From the NCBI GenBank assembly GCA_046758085.1, contig JBHHZP010000146.1:1-9111 (forward strand): a stretch of 9,111 nucleotides of DNA. The letters run 5' to 3'. The first letter of the stretch is position 1. Each line of letters opens with the position of its first letter. Below the pieces are notes generated by a model that saw nothing but the letters and a program-made list of their open reading frames with translations, was not told where the DNA came from and did no database searches. This stretch comes from VRUB01 sp046758085. Its GTDB lineage: Bacteria > Pseudomonadota > Gammaproteobacteria > Acidiferrobacterales > SPGG2. The translations under genes were made by a program, and so were the position numbers. Of this stretch, positions 1-5,675 are shown one piece after another.

Positions 1-38
1 AACGCATCGAGCAGTTACCGCGGGAACTAACCGTTAAA

Positions 39-82
39 CACCGCCCGTGGCAACCCGCCCGCGGTGCAAAGTCTGACACCGC
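39..82. repeat. Alternating short GC-rich inverted repeats
   Basis: CACCGC at 39-44, GCGGTG at 61-66 and CACCGC at 77-82 give two mutually exclusive 6-bp hairpins; the second has a 10-base loop. They lie beyond the 3' end of the minus-strand carrier-protein gene that stops at 163. No T-tract follows either stem in the minus direction, so a classic intrinsic terminator is not supported. Their role is unknown and chance is possible in GC-rich DNA. Confidence 0.35.
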
Positions 83-123
83 AGCCCCTTTGGGATCAGG
101 CCAAAACCGCTTGATCTTCCTTT

Positions 124-150
124 CTCTGTGTCCTCTGTGTGCTCAGTGGT
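124..150. repeat. Three tandem 9-bp units (CTCTGTGTC-like)
   Basis: Three contiguous 9-base units are visible: CTCTGTGTC (124-132), CTCTGTGTG (133-141) and CTCAGTGGT (142-150). The first two differ at one position and the third has diverged further. On the minus strand this reads as a CACAGAG-type repeat 13 bases past the stop codon of the carrier-protein gene. I associate similar CACAGAG / CTCTGTG strings with dispersed intergenic repeats in many bacterial genomes, but from this window alone only the local tandem structure can be shown. Confidence 0.6.
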
Positions 151-162
151 GAAATATTCGGG

Positions 163-639
163 TTAGTCACCAGCGAGTCGGGATTCGTTGTTGCACAGAA
201 GCGCGCGCAGGAAGCGCGCGGCCTGATCGTAAATACCCGGACAACCGCTTTCCCTCGGACCGGCACAGTTCAAGGTTCTTACATGATGGCGCTCGAGCCA
301 GTCCCGCACAGTATCCAGCTCCGGTAGGCGCGTCGGGTCCACCACCAGATAGGGCGTGTGATAGCGACGCGCGAGCTCTGCAGTCAGCGCCGTCCCGCCG
401 CTAAGCCCGCCGCAGGCAATAATGAGCGTGGCATCAGCATCCCGCACGTTGCGTGCCGTGCGCTGCGCGTATTCAGCCGCAGGCGTCGGTTTCAGCGGGT
501 ACTTATCAGGAATCACCCCGTCTTCGGCGCGGCGCCCGCGTGGACACCAGCCCCCGCAGGGTATGCTCAGCTCCAGCGCCACATCCAATGCGGCCCGGTC
601 GACGCCCGTCTGACCGCCCGAGATGAGCTTCGATACCAT
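163..639 (-). CDS. cpYpsA-family putative molybdenum (cofactor) carrier protein
   Basis: A complete 158-residue protein of the Rossmann-like cpYpsA / MoCo-carrier family (SLOG-type fold), a usual length for the family. The N-terminus has the signature ISGGQTGVDRAALD (about residues 6-19), followed by WCPRGRRAEDG (31-41), a glycine-rich CGGLSGGTALTAELA (76-90) that should line a nucleotide- or ligand-binding pocket, and a C-terminal GPRES..PGIYDQA motif (127-140). There is no signal peptide or membrane segment, so it should be cytoplasmic. The start is ATG at 639, two residues before the conserved KLISGG strand; no clear Shine-Dalgarno precedes it. It begins 19 bases after the NnrU-family stop, so the two are probably co-transcribed. 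The name comes from homologues that bind molybdenum cofactor; the real ligand in this organism is not shown, and other SLOG-like proteins bind nucleotides. Confidence 0.9.
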   Translation of the reverse strand: MVSKLISGGQTGVDRAALDVALELSIPCGGWCPRGRRAEDGVIPDKYPLKPTPAAEYAQRTARNVRDADATLIIACGGLSGGTALTAELARRYHTPYLVVDPTRLPELDTVRDWLERHHVRTLNCAGPRESGCPGIYDQAARFLRALLCNNESRLAGD

Positions 640-658
640 GACTGTTTGGACGAAGATG

Positions 659-1354
659 TCAGGCCCGCCAGGCAGGAACGCCGATGAGCCAGGGATGCAG
701 GTACAGCAAAACGATGAAAGCGCCCAGACTCACCAACAACCGCAACCATCCGATCTCGCCGGGCGCGAACCGAGTGCGACCGCTGATGATTGCTGTGAAC
801 AGGAAATACGAAGTGGCTGCCGCAAAACGTTGCCAATTATGACCTTTGGTGGCGTGATTGCGCCGGTCGATGTGAATGGCACCGCCCAACGCCAGCACGC
901 CGAGTGTGCCAAAAAAGATGACCGATGCCGCATCACCGTTTACGAAGATGTGTGCCGCCGCCCACAATGCGATGCCCCACATGACCGGGTGTCGTGTGAT
1001 CTTCAAAATTCCCGGGGCCGGGTCCCGGGCCGACAACAACCGTTCCTGACCGACCATAGTAGGGTTGCGCGTGAGGTAGCCGGCGACAATCAGGATCAGA
1101 GAAAACGGCATAATCCCCAGCGCAAGGTAGCGGACCCACGTTGTCTGTGCCCACAGCGGGATATCGGGTGCGTGGCCGTATGCACGAATCAGCCAGATAA
1201 GACATACCGCGGCGACAATCGAGTACAGTCCCCGGAACGGCCACTCCCCAATATGCGCTACGATCGCGTTGCGCACGGACAGGCTCGACAGGAGAAAATG
1301 CGCGCCGGTGAAGGCCACGCCCGCGAGCAGCAGCTCAGTAATAGTTCCGGACAT
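659..1354 (-). CDS. NnrU-family integral membrane protein (isoprenylcysteine-methyltransferase-like / MddA-related)
   Basis: A 231-residue hydrophobic protein with about six predicted membrane segments (near residues 6-24, 42-58, 74-94, 124-138, 143-161, 204-219). The stretch GYLTRNPTMVGQ (92-103), the KITRHPVMWG motif with Arg121-His122-Pro123, and HIDRRNHATKGHNWQRF (161-177) identify the NnrU family, whose fold and RHP motif resemble membrane SAM-dependent methyltransferases. NnrU was named for denitrification in alphaproteobacteria, and related MddA proteins S-methylate methanethiol. No denitrification or sulfur gene is next to it here, so the substrate is open. The frame is open upstream to 1483, but the extra 43 residues look non-conserved and polar. 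ATG at 1354, with an AGG-containing stretch about 10 bases upstream, begins directly at the first membrane helix and is preferred. Likely first gene of a two-gene operon with the carrier protein. Confidence 0.86.
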   Translation of the reverse strand: MSGTITELLLAGVAFTGAHFLLSSLSVRNAIVAHIGEWPFRGLYSIVAAVCLIWLIRAYGHAPDIPLWAQTTWVRYLALGIMPFSLILIVAGYLTRNPTMVGQERLLSARDPAPGILKITRHPVMWGIALWAAAHIFVNGDAASVIFFGTLGVLALGGAIHIDRRNHATKGHNWQRFAAATSYFLFTAIISGRTRFAPGEIGWLRLLVSLGAFIVLLYLHPWLIGVPAWRA

Positions 1355-1612
1355 ATGGGTAAACCTATCTGGAATCAGGAAAAGTCGTATCAGCGCTCGC
1401 CGATACACTAATCGCTGGGGACCGGAGTCGCAAGTCAGTACGGGCGCTACACGGACTCCCGCTTCGGGTCGGCTGTTGCACAAGCGGGCGGGTGAGGTTC
1501 GGCTACGGCACGACCGGTGGACCGACCTCAGGTATAGTAGCGCCCCGGAGGCCGCGACGCTGAGCCGCGGTCAGCCGAGCAGGAATAACGCCTATGGCCA
1601 TCGTGCGCCCCT
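1355..1612. other. Divergent intergenic region between NnrU-family gene and atl
   Basis: 258 bases with no convincing gene separate the preferred NnrU-family start (minus) from the atl start (plus). It must hold promoters for both directions. On the plus strand there is a sigma70-like site (1510-1538) and a short leader reading frame (1594-1632). On the minus strand I find only a weak TTGCGA element with a poor -10 at 17-base spacing, which I do not call. Long frames crossing it in both directions lack any recognisable protein motif. Confidence 0.6.
1510..1538 (+). promoter_or_regulatory. Possible sigma70 promoter for atl
   Basis: TATAGT (1533-1538) matches the -10 consensus at five of six bases. 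ACGACC (1510-1515), with the GAC core of a -35, lies exactly 17 bases upstream. Transcription would begin near 1545, about 70 bases before the atl start. The -35 match is weak (three of six), so this is a candidate only. Confidence 0.4.
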
Positions 1613-1632
1613 ATGTCCGCCGAGCAGCTTGA
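1594..1632 (+). other. 12-codon leader ORF overlapping the atl start
   Basis: A purine-rich AGGAA (1581-1585) lies 8 bases before ATG 1594, which opens a 12-codon frame (MAIVRPYVRRAA) ending in TGA at 1630-1632. It overlaps the first codons of atl in another frame. The atl ATG itself (1613) has no Shine-Dalgarno and no upstream alternative, since TAA at 1586-1588 closes its frame. The arrangement would allow translational coupling, with ribosomes finishing the leader and re-entering at atl. It could also be accidental. Confidence 0.35.
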
Positions 1633-1960
1633 CAGCCCGCGATTGTATGAACGCATCTATGCCGTGGTGCGCCGGATCCCGGCGGGCAAGGTCGCGACCT
1701 ACGGTCAGATTGCAGCTATCGTCGGGCGCTGCAACGCTCGCACGGTGGGCTACGCTATGGCGGCGGTTCCCACCGGCAGCGGCATACCGTGGCAGCGCGT
1801 GATCAACGTCCAGGGAAAGATCAGCGATCGGCGTGGCGGCGATGGCAGCTTGCGCCAGCGCCGGCTGTTGCAAGAAGAAGGTGTACTGTTCGATTCGCAA
1901 GGGTGTGTGGATTTCCGTGTCGTCGGTTGGCAGGGGCTGGAGGAGGAAAGCGACGGCTAA
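1613..1960 (+). CDS. atl: Alkyltransferase-like protein (ATL), MGMT family without the acceptor cysteine
   Basis: A 115-residue protein matching the DNA-binding domain of O6-alkylguanine-DNA alkyltransferases. RIPAGKVATYGQIA (21-34) contains the helix-turn-helix Tyr30, and NARTVGYAM (41-49) carries the expected 'arginine finger' Arg43. The active-site motif, PCHRV in true transferases, reads PWQRV here: Trp60 replaces the methyl-accepting cysteine. That is the hallmark of ATL proteins, which bind O6-alkylguanine, flip the base and pass the lesion to nucleotide excision repair (UvrA) rather than demethylating it. The C-terminal part (KISDRRGG... LLQEEGV) is also typical. Length fits the family (about 100-120). 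The protein is cytoplasmic and nucleoid-associated. ATG 1613 is the only start in the open frame; see the overlapping leader ORF for possible coupling. Gln61 in place of the more common His after the Trp is a minor variation. Confidence 0.92.
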   Translation: MSAEQLDSPRLYERIYAVVRRIPAGKVATYGQIAAIVGRCNARTVGYAMAAVPTGSGIPWQRVINVQGKISDRRGGDGSLRQRRLLQEEGVLFDSQGCVDFRVVGWQGLEEESDG

Positions 1961-2052
1961 GAGAATGTCGAAAATCTCCCCTTGGATACTGTTACGTTGT
2001 GCCAGAGTGCTGACCGTAGCAATACGATCTAATCTACATCGTGGCTCGGATT

Positions 2053-2397
2053 ATGGACAGATTGAATACAATTGAATTCGATGACTTTCTCAAAGTTGAG
2101 TTGTGCACCGGCACGATTACGGCAGCCAAGCTGAACCCAAAGGCGAGGCAAGCGTCTTATATTCTCTCCATCGATTTTGGGGAAAAGGGGACACGAATCA
2201 GCTCGGCGCAGCTGACCGCCAATTACGCGGCGGAGGAACTTGTCGGCAAGCAGATTGTGGCGGTGATGAATTTCGCACCCAAACGAATCGCCGGCGTCAA
2301 GTCCGAGGTGCTGGTGCTCGGTGCGGTGTGCCCCAAGCATGGGGTCGTGCTGCTCGAACCCTCTTACAAAGTCAATAATGGGGTGCCCATTGCATAG
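2053..2397 (+). CDS. csaA: CsaA-type protein with tRNA-binding (OB-fold) domain
   Basis: A 114-residue protein that reads almost throughout as CsaA. It has an N-terminal FDDFLKVELCTGTI, an OB-fold core with YILSIDFGEKGTRISSAQLT, then GKQIVAVMNFAPKRIAGVKSEVLVLG and a C-terminal VVLLEPSYKVNNG. The family is a homodimeric tRNA-binding-domain module (as in MetRS C-termini and Trbp111). Bacillus CsaA has been described as a chaperone-like factor aiding protein export, but the physiological role in most bacteria is unclear. I chose ATG 2053, 8 residues before the conserved FDDF block; GTG 2041 in the same frame would add four residues. Neither start has a good Shine-Dalgarno. The dioxygenase gene follows after 27 bases and is probably in the same transcript. 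Cytoplasmic; no signal peptide. Confidence 0.93.
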   Translation: MDRLNTIEFDDFLKVELCTGTITAAKLNPKARQASYILSIDFGEKGTRISSAQLTANYAAEELVGKQIVAVMNFAPKRIAGVKSEVLVLGAVCPKHGVVLLEPSYKVNNGVPIA

Positions 2398-2408
2398 GAG
2401 CCGTTGCC

Positions 2409-2414
2409 AAGGAG
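2409..2414 (+). promoter_or_regulatory. Strong Shine-Dalgarno AAGGAG that fixes the dioxygenase start
   Basis: AAGGAG sits 10 bases before ATG 2425. It favours this ATG over the in-frame TTG at 2404, which lies upstream of the site and would add seven residues unlike the family N-terminus. Confidence 0.8.
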
Positions 2415-2424
2415 TGACGGTCCG

Positions 2425-3207
2425 ATGACTTCTCTGTCAGCCATTTTCCTGTCACACGGGGCGCCGACGCTGTTGCTCGACAAGGGGCCGACACAGGATT
2501 TCCTTGCAGGGCTCGGTGCGATGCTGCCACCTCCACGCGCGATCGTGTGCATCTCTGCGCACTGGGAGACAACCAGCCCGCGAGTCATGGGTGCCGCGCG
2601 ACCCGCCACGATCCATGACTTCTACGGTTTTCCCGAGGCGTTGTACCGGATGCACTACCCGGCACCCGGTGATCGCGCGCTTGCCGAAAAGATTGCCACG
2701 TTGCTACGTGAAGCAGAGTTCACAGTGGACATCGACGAGTCGCGCGGCCTGGACCATGGCGCCTGGGTGCCGTTGAAGCTGGCCTACCCGGCGGTGGATC
2801 TACCGGTCGTGCAGCTTTCCATTCAGCCTCAGCGCGATGCACGACACCATCTGGAAATCGGCAAGGCGTTGCGTCCGCTGCGTGAAGAGGGCGTACTGAT
2901 TCTGGGCAGCGGTGGCGCGACGCACAACCTCGCGGAGTTTCGCGGCCAGGCCATCGATGCGCCGCCGCCGGACTACGTGGTAGCTTTCGACGCGTGGCTC
3001 GAGGAAACCATCACGGCCGGGCGAGAGCAGATGTTGTTGAGCTACGAGCGCGAAGGGCCGAGTGCGCGCCGCAATCACCCGACCACAGAGCATTTCCTAC
3101 CGCTGTTCGTTGCCTTGGGGGCGGCCACCCCGGGGGTGCACGGGCGCAAGCTGCACGGGGCATTTACCTACGGCGTGTTGTCTATGGCCGCTTACGCCTG
3201 GGATTGA
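2425..3207 (+). CDS. LigB / DODA-type extradiol ring-opening dioxygenase family protein (YgiD-like)
   Basis: A 260-residue cytoplasmic protein of the class III extradiol dioxygenase superfamily, close in length and pattern to E. coli YgiD and plant DOPA dioxygenase. Expected histidines appear in order: SHGAP (His11), SAHWE (His46), LDHGAWVPL (His111), GSGGATHNL (His167) and HPTTEHFLPL (His218, His223). Some of these bind the catalytic metal (Fe(II), or Zn as isolated for YgiD-type proteins) and one acts as acid-base. The family opens the ring of catecholic substrates such as DOPA, but the natural substrate of bacterial YgiD-like proteins is uncertain. No aromatic-degradation gene is nearby, so a catabolic operon is not indicated. 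ATG 2425 is set by the preceding AAGGAG. Probably the second gene of an operon with csaA. Confidence 0.92.
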   Translation: MTSLSAIFLSHGAPTLLLDKGPTQDFLAGLGAMLPPPRAIVCISAHWETTSPRVMGAARPATIHDFYGFPEALYRMHYPAPGDRALAEKIATLLREAEFTVDIDESRGLDHGAWVPLKLAYPAVDLPVVQLSIQPQRDARHHLEIGKALRPLREEGVLILGSGGATHNLAEFRGQAIDAPPPDYVVAFDAWLEETITAGREQMLLSYEREGPSARRNHPTTEHFLPLFVALGAATPGVHGRKLHGAFTYGVLSMAAYAWD

Positions 3208-3301
3208 GTGGCGCAGCATTCACAGGTACGCATGTTCACGCAGTGACATGCCGGTGACGCGGGGCGGCGCCCACGGACCATACCGAATTGGACGCACAGT
3301 C

Positions 3302-4510
3302 GTGGAATACGCTATTTACGCTATTAAGGTCGAGTACGTAGCGAATCGCTACCAGCGTCGCGCTGGTGCAGCCCGGTGCGACACGACCGCGTTTTCCGTT
3401 GCTGCGGCACAATCGGTACGATCTTTCCACCGCAGCTTCAAGGACTATTATCCGACGCCGCTGGTGGCGTTGCAGCGGCTTGCGGATTCGCTAGGGATCA
3501 CGCGTTTATGGGTGAAAGACGAGTCCCGGCGTTTCGGCCTCGATGCCTTCAAGGTGCTCGGTGCGTCCCACGCCGTCGGCCGGTTTATGGGGCGCCAGCT
3601 CGGGTTGGAATTGGAGCAGGTTTCCTTCGATTTTCTTAGATTGCCGCAGACCCGCGCCCGTCTCGGCGAACGTGTCTTCGTCACCGCGAGCGACGGTAAT
3701 CATGGCCGCGCCGTGGCCTGGGCGGCACGGCAACTGGGACAACAAGCGGTCGTCTTTTTGCCCCAAAACGTGTCTGCCGCACGGGTAGCCCACATTCGCG
3801 AGCTCGGGGCCGAGGCGCGCGTCACCGACGGCAACTACGATGAGAGCGTGCGTGTAGCAGCGCAGGCGGCGGCCCAAAATGGTTGGGTGTTGCTGCAGGA
3901 CACGGCGTGGGAGGGCTATGAGCAAGTTCCGCTGTGGGTGATGCAGGGATATCTGACCATGTTCGCGGAGGCGATCGAGCAACTCGAGCCAGAGCGCCCC
4001 ACGCACGTGCTTATCCAGGCCGGCGTCGGTTCGCTCGGCTCATCCCTACGCGCCTATCTTCACGAGCTTTATGGCAATGCGGGCCCGTACTTTGCTGTGG
4101 TCGAACCGAAAAATGCGGCCTGCTTTTATCAATCCGCCAAGACCGGCGACAGCGCGCCAAATGCGGTGACGGGTGCGCTGGAGACGATTATGGCTGGGCT
4201 GGCGGCGGGCCAGCCCAGCATGCTCGCCTGGCGGATTCTGCGCGATTACAGTGATGGTTTCTTCGCGTGCTCCGATGGGGTGGCAGCAAAAGGAATGCAA
4301 TTGCTGGGAAGACCGCTTCCGGGGGACGCGGCGGTGGTATCCGGAGAATCCGGGGCGGTTACTACGGGTGTGGTTGCCTGTTTGTGTTATGACGCCGCGC
4401 TGAGTGGGTTACGGGAAAAGATTCGGCTGAACGCGCAGTCGAAGGTTCTGCTGTTCTCGACGGAAGGGGCGACGGATCCGAACATGTACCGCAAGATTGT
4501 GTCAGGCTGA
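3302..4510 (+). CDS. dpaL: Diaminopropionate ammonia-lyase (PLP fold-type II)
   Basis: About 402 residues, the normal length for DpaL/YgeX. It converts 2,3-diaminopropionate to pyruvate and two ammonia, through aminoacrylate-type intermediates. The PLP lysine lies in VKDESRRFGLDAFKVLG (Lys84). The catalytic Asp is in TASDGNHGRAVAWAA (Asp131, matching E. coli Asp120), QDTAWEGYEQVP follows, and the phosphate-binding glycine loop is QAGVGSLG (239-246). GALETIMAGLAAGQPS and SGESGAVTTGV complete the pattern. GTG 3302 is the chosen start because it aligns with the E. coli N-terminus, but it has no clear Shine-Dalgarno. ATG 3248 in frame would add 18 residues, and the frame is open back into the dioxygenase gene, where it is only a shadow. 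A 9-bp tandem duplication (3308-3325) lengthens the N-terminus by three residues. The Rid-family gene follows after 51 bases. Cytoplasmic. Confidence 0.93.
   Translation: MEYAIYAIKVEYVANRYQRRAGAARCDTTAFSVAAAQSVRSFHRSFKDYYPTPLVALQRLADSLGITRLWVKDESRRFGLDAFKVLGASHAVGRFMGRQLGLELEQVSFDFLRLPQTRARLGERVFVTASDGNHGRAVAWAARQLGQQAVVFLPQNVSAARVAHIRELGAEARVTDGNYDESVRVAAQAAAQNGWVLLQDTAWEGYEQVPLWVMQGYLTMFAEAIEQLEPERPTHVLIQAGVGSLGSSLRAYLHELYGNAGPYFAVVEPKNAACFYQSAKTGDSAPNAVTGALETIMAGLAAGQPSMLAWRILRDYSDGFFACSDGVAAKGMQLLGRPLPGDAAVVSGESGAVTTGVVACLCYDAALSGLREKIRLNAQSKVLLFSTEGATDPNMYRKIVSG
3308..3325 (+). repeat. Perfect 9-bp tandem duplication inside the dpaL 5' end
   Basis: TACGCTATT occurs twice head to tail (3308-3316, 3317-3325), in frame, encoding Tyr-Ala-Ile twice. 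Compared with E. coli DpaL the N-terminus is about three residues longer at this point, as expected from slippage. Confidence 0.75.
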
Positions 4511-4561
4511 ACAGACGCAAACCATTACGCGTGGTCATCTTCCAACTGTGAGGTACGCATC

Positions 4562-4954
4562 ATGAAGCGTGAAAACATCGCTAGCAACACGCCGTGGGGT
4601 GATATCGTCGGCTACTCACGGGCGGTCGCGATGGGTCCCTACGTGCATGTGTCCGGTACCACCGCGACGGACAAGGACGGTAATATCGTCGGGGCTGGTG
4701 ATCCCTATGCGCAGACCGTACAGACGCTCAAGAATATCGAATCGGCATTGGTGAAAGTCGGTGCGACGATTGAAGATGTCGTGCGAACGCGCATGTATGT
4801 GGTCGACATCGGCGAATGGGAAAAGATCGGCCGGGCACACGGGGAGTTTTTTCGCGATATCCGGCCCGCAACCAGCATGGTGGAGGTGAACCGGTTGATC
4901 GCGCCGGATATGTTGGTGGAGATCGAGGCCGATGCGTTTGTCGATGACAGTTAG
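4562..4954 (+). CDS. Rid-family (YjgF/YER057c/UK114) protein lacking the RidA arginine
   Basis: A 130-residue protein with the trimeric Rid fold pattern: VHVSGTTATDKDGNIVG (28-44), QTVQTLKNIESAL (51-63), VVRTRMYVVDI (73-83), RPATSMVEV (101-109) and MLVEIEADA (117-125). ATG 4562 has GAGG 8 bases upstream. Archetypal RidA hydrolyses 2-aminoacrylate and related enamines/imines using Arg105 of its PARSCVEV block. Here the equivalent position is Thr104 (PATSMVEV), while the glutamate of the VEIEA block (Glu120) is kept. This places it among the Rid subfamilies that lack the arginine and have no settled activity, so imine deaminase activity should not be assumed. Its position just downstream of dpaL, whose product releases such intermediates, nevertheless points to a related housekeeping role. 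Likely co-transcribed with dpaL; cytoplasmic. Confidence 0.93.
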   Translation: MKRENIASNTPWGDIVGYSRAVAMGPYVHVSGTTATDKDGNIVGAGDPYAQTVQTLKNIESALVKVGATIEDVVRTRMYVVDIGEWEKIGRAHGEFFRDIRPATSMVEVNRLIAPDMLVEIEADAFVDDS

Positions 4955-5049
4955 TCGGCGCCTGGCGCCCGGCGTGATCAGGCGTTTGCGATGATGTGGG
5001 GCGCTGCGTCCCGACTACCGGAAAATGACTGGCCAAGGGTAGGTGGAAG

Positions 5050-5616
5050 GTGACTCGTCGCCTATCACATGTTATCGGGTTTGACGATGCGCCGTTCGCG
5101 CGCACGCACCGGGGCGATGTGTTGATTGTCGGAGCGCTTTACTCAGGCTTGCGCCTGGAGGGAGTACTGTCTGCAAAAGTCCGCCGCGACGGCGCTAACA
5201 GTACCTCTACGCTTGTTCGACTGTTGTTGCAATCGCGCTTCAAGGGGCATATCCAGATCATCATGCTGCAGGGGATCGCCTTTGCCGGTTTCAACGTCAT
5301 CGACTTGCATCGGCTGCACGAGAGCTTACGTATTCCGGCCGTGGTAATTGCGCGCAAGCCCCCGGACTTGAATGCAATCAAGCGTGCACTGCTGCATAGA
5401 GTACCGGGCGGCAAGCGCAAGTGGGCGCTGATCGAGCGCGCCGGGCCGATGGAGCGTGTCGGCGGGGTCTACGTCCAGCGCACGGGACTGAGTTTGAAGC
5501 AGGTCGACAAGCTGCTCGGGCGCTTTGCGATCCATAGCGCCATCCCCGAGCCATTGCGCGTCGCCCATCTGATTGCCGGCGGCATCGAGACGGGCGAAAG
5601 CCGGCACAGGCCGTAA
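5050..5616 (+). CDS. DUF99 family protein (endonuclease V-like, 'endonuclease dU')
   Basis: A 188-residue protein matching DUF99, a family related to endonuclease V with an RNase H-like fold and best known from archaea. Characteristic blocks are VIGFDDAPF (8-16; Asp12/Asp13 are candidate metal ligands, as in the first strand of EndoV), GLRLEGVLSAKVRRDGANST, IQIIMLQGIAFAGFNVIDLHRLHE and PAVVIARKPPDL. An archaeal member has been reported to nick DNA next to deoxyuridine, suggesting repair of deaminated bases, but bacterial members are little studied. The start is GTG 5050 with an AAGGGTAGG stretch (5035-5043) just upstream. It follows the Rid gene after 95 bases in the same direction, and may be separate or a distal operon member. 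It converges with gpmA. Soluble; no signal peptide. Confidence 0.87.
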   Translation: MTRRLSHVIGFDDAPFARTHRGDVLIVGALYSGLRLEGVLSAKVRRDGANSTSTLVRLLLQSRFKGHIQIIMLQGIAFAGFNVIDLHRLHESLRIPAVVIARKPPDLNAIKRALLHRVPGGKRKWALIERAGPMERVGGVYVQRTGLSLKQVDKLLGRFAIHSAIPEPLRVAHLIAGGIETGESRHRP

Positions 5617-5619
5617 TTC

Positions 5620-5642
5620 AGTAGCGAGTAGTAAGTAGCGAG
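5620..5642. repeat. Direct repeat AGTAGCGAG between convergent genes
   Basis: AGTAGCGAG occurs at 5620-5628 and 5634-5642 (period 14) in the 59-base gap between the convergent DUF99 and gpmA genes. The whole gap is rich in AGTAG/GCGAG words. No hairpin with a T-tract is visible, so no terminator is called here. Confidence 0.5.
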
Positions 5643-5675
5643 GAGAGAGCGTCGAGTCGCGTTGGGATCGCAAAC

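Noticed and set aside
623..1411. Long plus-strand reading frame of 262 codons
   Set aside because: It lies antisense to the NnrU-family gene, is strongly polar and Arg/Gln-rich with no recognisable motif, and is explained as a shadow of a GC-rich gene on the other strand.
3062..3301. N-terminal extension of dpaL overlapping the dioxygenase gene
   Set aside because: The frame is open upstream, but the extra 80 residues are out-of-frame translation of the dioxygenase 3' end and spacer; DpaL homologues begin near 3302.
4955..5049. GGCGCC-rich palindromic sequence after the Rid gene as a terminator
   Set aside because: Short GC palindromes are present but no U-tract follows, and such words are common in this GC-rich DNA.
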